Positions 6,095-6,406 of a stretch of 6,406 bases of DNA are shown piece after piece. A program made the translations under genes and the position numbers. How positions within the stretch are numbered: the first letter of the stretch is position 1; the number at the start of each line of letters is the position of its first letter. The stretch is from an uncultured Clostridia bacterium (GTDB lineage: Bacteria; Bacillota; Clostridia; Christensenellales; UBA1242), in assembly GCA_947623775.1 (NCBI GenBank), contig CANQHL010000069.1, forward strand, positions 1 to 6,406, given 5' to 3'. The notes beneath the pieces are model-generated. The model did no database searches, was not told where the DNA came from, and saw nothing but the letters and a program-made list of their open reading frames with translations.

Positions 6095-6222
6095 AATATT
6101 TCACACATTACAATTGCGGTCAAAAAGGAAATCAAAAGAATATGTAAGAAAATGAAAGTTTTAATATTTCACTCATTGCAAACGAGGTCAAAAAGGAAAT
6201 CAAAAGAATATGTAAGAAAATG
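6095..6222. repeat. Tandem duplication of the 60-bp subrepeat in unit 2
   Basis: Copies at 6095-6154 and 6163-6222 differ at five of 60 positions and are separated by eight bases (period 68). This explains almost all of the 72-bp length difference between units 1 and 2. Confidence 0.9.
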
Positions 6223-6267
6223 GAGATTTTAGTGAAAGCCCTCCAAATATGCTGATAGAGTATGCGA

Positions 6268-6307
6268 GGGGGCTGGGGGTGGAAAAAGCGTTTTAAGGGG
6301 ACGGGGG
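6268..6307 (+). other. G-cluster block of unit 2 (C-clusters on the - strand)
   Basis: The same block as in unit 1, with G-runs at 6268-6272, 6275-6279, 6297-6300 and 6303-6307. All four runs are kept, and the last is longer than in unit 1, while bases between them vary (GGAAGGAGCG becomes GGAAAAAGCG). Confidence 0.5.
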
Positions 6308-6358
6308 AAATATGTACAAGCAGTGATAAATAGAATGGTGGAAATCAGAGATAGAGAA

Positions 6359-6386
6359 TAAAAATCACTCACAAAAGAGGAGTGAT
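6359..6386 (-). terminator. Candidate - strand terminator, unit 3 of the array
   Basis: A third identical stem is at 6364-6370 and 6380-6386, followed on the - strand by five T's (6364-6360). Confidence 0.5.
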
Positions 6387-6406
6387 AGAAGTAAAAAGCA
6401 AATTAA

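Larger units (their letters stand above)
5720..6269. repeat. TGAAAGCCYTCC core repeated four times, alternating forms
   Basis: TGAAAGCCTTCC is at 5720-5731 and 6045-6056; TGAAAGCCCTCC is at 5842-5853 and 6233-6244. Similarity extends to about 40 bp around each, from TTTTA(T/G) before the core to a loosely conserved GAT(G/A)GAGTA-like tail after it. Each unit therefore carries two related versions, pointing to an older internal duplication inside the unit. Confidence 0.7.
5654..6406. repeat. Tandem array of long noncoding repeat units (319 bp, 391 bp, third cut by window edge)
   Basis: Units begin at the same hairpin sequence at 5654, 5973 and 6364. The first two are alignable along their whole length, and the stretch at 5840-5979 is nearly identical to 6231-6370. 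The order within a unit is: hairpin ATCACTC/GAGTGAT; an AT-rich stretch; TGAAAGCCTTCC; a 60-bp subrepeat; TGAAAGCCCTCC; a G-cluster block; and a purine-rich tail. The second unit is longer mainly because its 60-bp subrepeat is duplicated. Frames are short and not preserved between copies, so the array looks noncoding. The + strand is strongly purine-biased. The third copy continues beyond the window, so the full copy number is unknown. Confidence 0.9.

Noticed and set aside
6044..6232. 62-codon + strand frame within array unit 2
   Set aside because: It spans the duplicated 60-bp subrepeats, has no ribosome binding site, and is not preserved in unit 1.
5654..6406. CRISPR array
   Set aside because: Units are 319 and 391 bp and similar throughout. 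There are no short regular repeats with unique spacers, and no cas genes are seen.

Overview
This is an AT-rich window with Shine-Dalgarno-led genes, one TTG start, a consensus housekeeping promoter and intrinsic terminators. Together these suggest a low-GC Bacillota (Clostridia-like) chromosome. The genus cannot be read from the sequence, and everything here comes from reading the bases without a database search.

Layout. (1) 1-1770, + strand: the C-terminal three quarters of a UvrA-like ABC ATPase, cut by the left window edge. (2) 1771-1899: a very AT-rich leader with short direct repeats. (3) 1900-2436, + strand: a small membrane protein with a C-terminal SHOCT-like module. (4) 2437-2920: no protein gene. 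It holds an A-tract region, a textbook promoter (TTGACA, 17 bp, TATAAT), a predicted small RNA of about 128 nt ending in a strong intrinsic terminator, a second bidirectional terminator, and a cluster of AAAC/GTTT dyads. (5) 2921-5491, - strand: two genes in the order of transcription. The first encodes a 592-residue metallo-beta-lactamase/beta-CASP (RNase J/CPSF-like) hydrolase with an unassigned N-terminal region of about 195 residues. The second encodes a 241-residue protein with a PD-(D/E)XK nuclease-like core. The first gene has an extended -10 promoter and a perfect inverted repeat just upstream; the second seems to have its own promoter in the 66-bp gap. (6) 5569-6406: no convincing protein gene. 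It holds a tandem array of long units (319 bp, 391 bp and a third cut by the window edge). Each complete unit has a hairpin that reads as a terminator on the - strand, G-clusters (C-clusters on the - strand), a repeated TGAAAGCCYTCC core and a 60-bp subrepeat that is duplicated in the second unit.

Possible system. The two putative nucleases lie together between a structured small RNA on one side and a noncoding tandem array on the other. A reasonable but unproven reading is an RNA- or nucleic acid-processing accessory module, perhaps for defence, whose activity may involve the neighbouring RNAs. The UvrA-like and SHOCT genes point the other way and need not be part of it.
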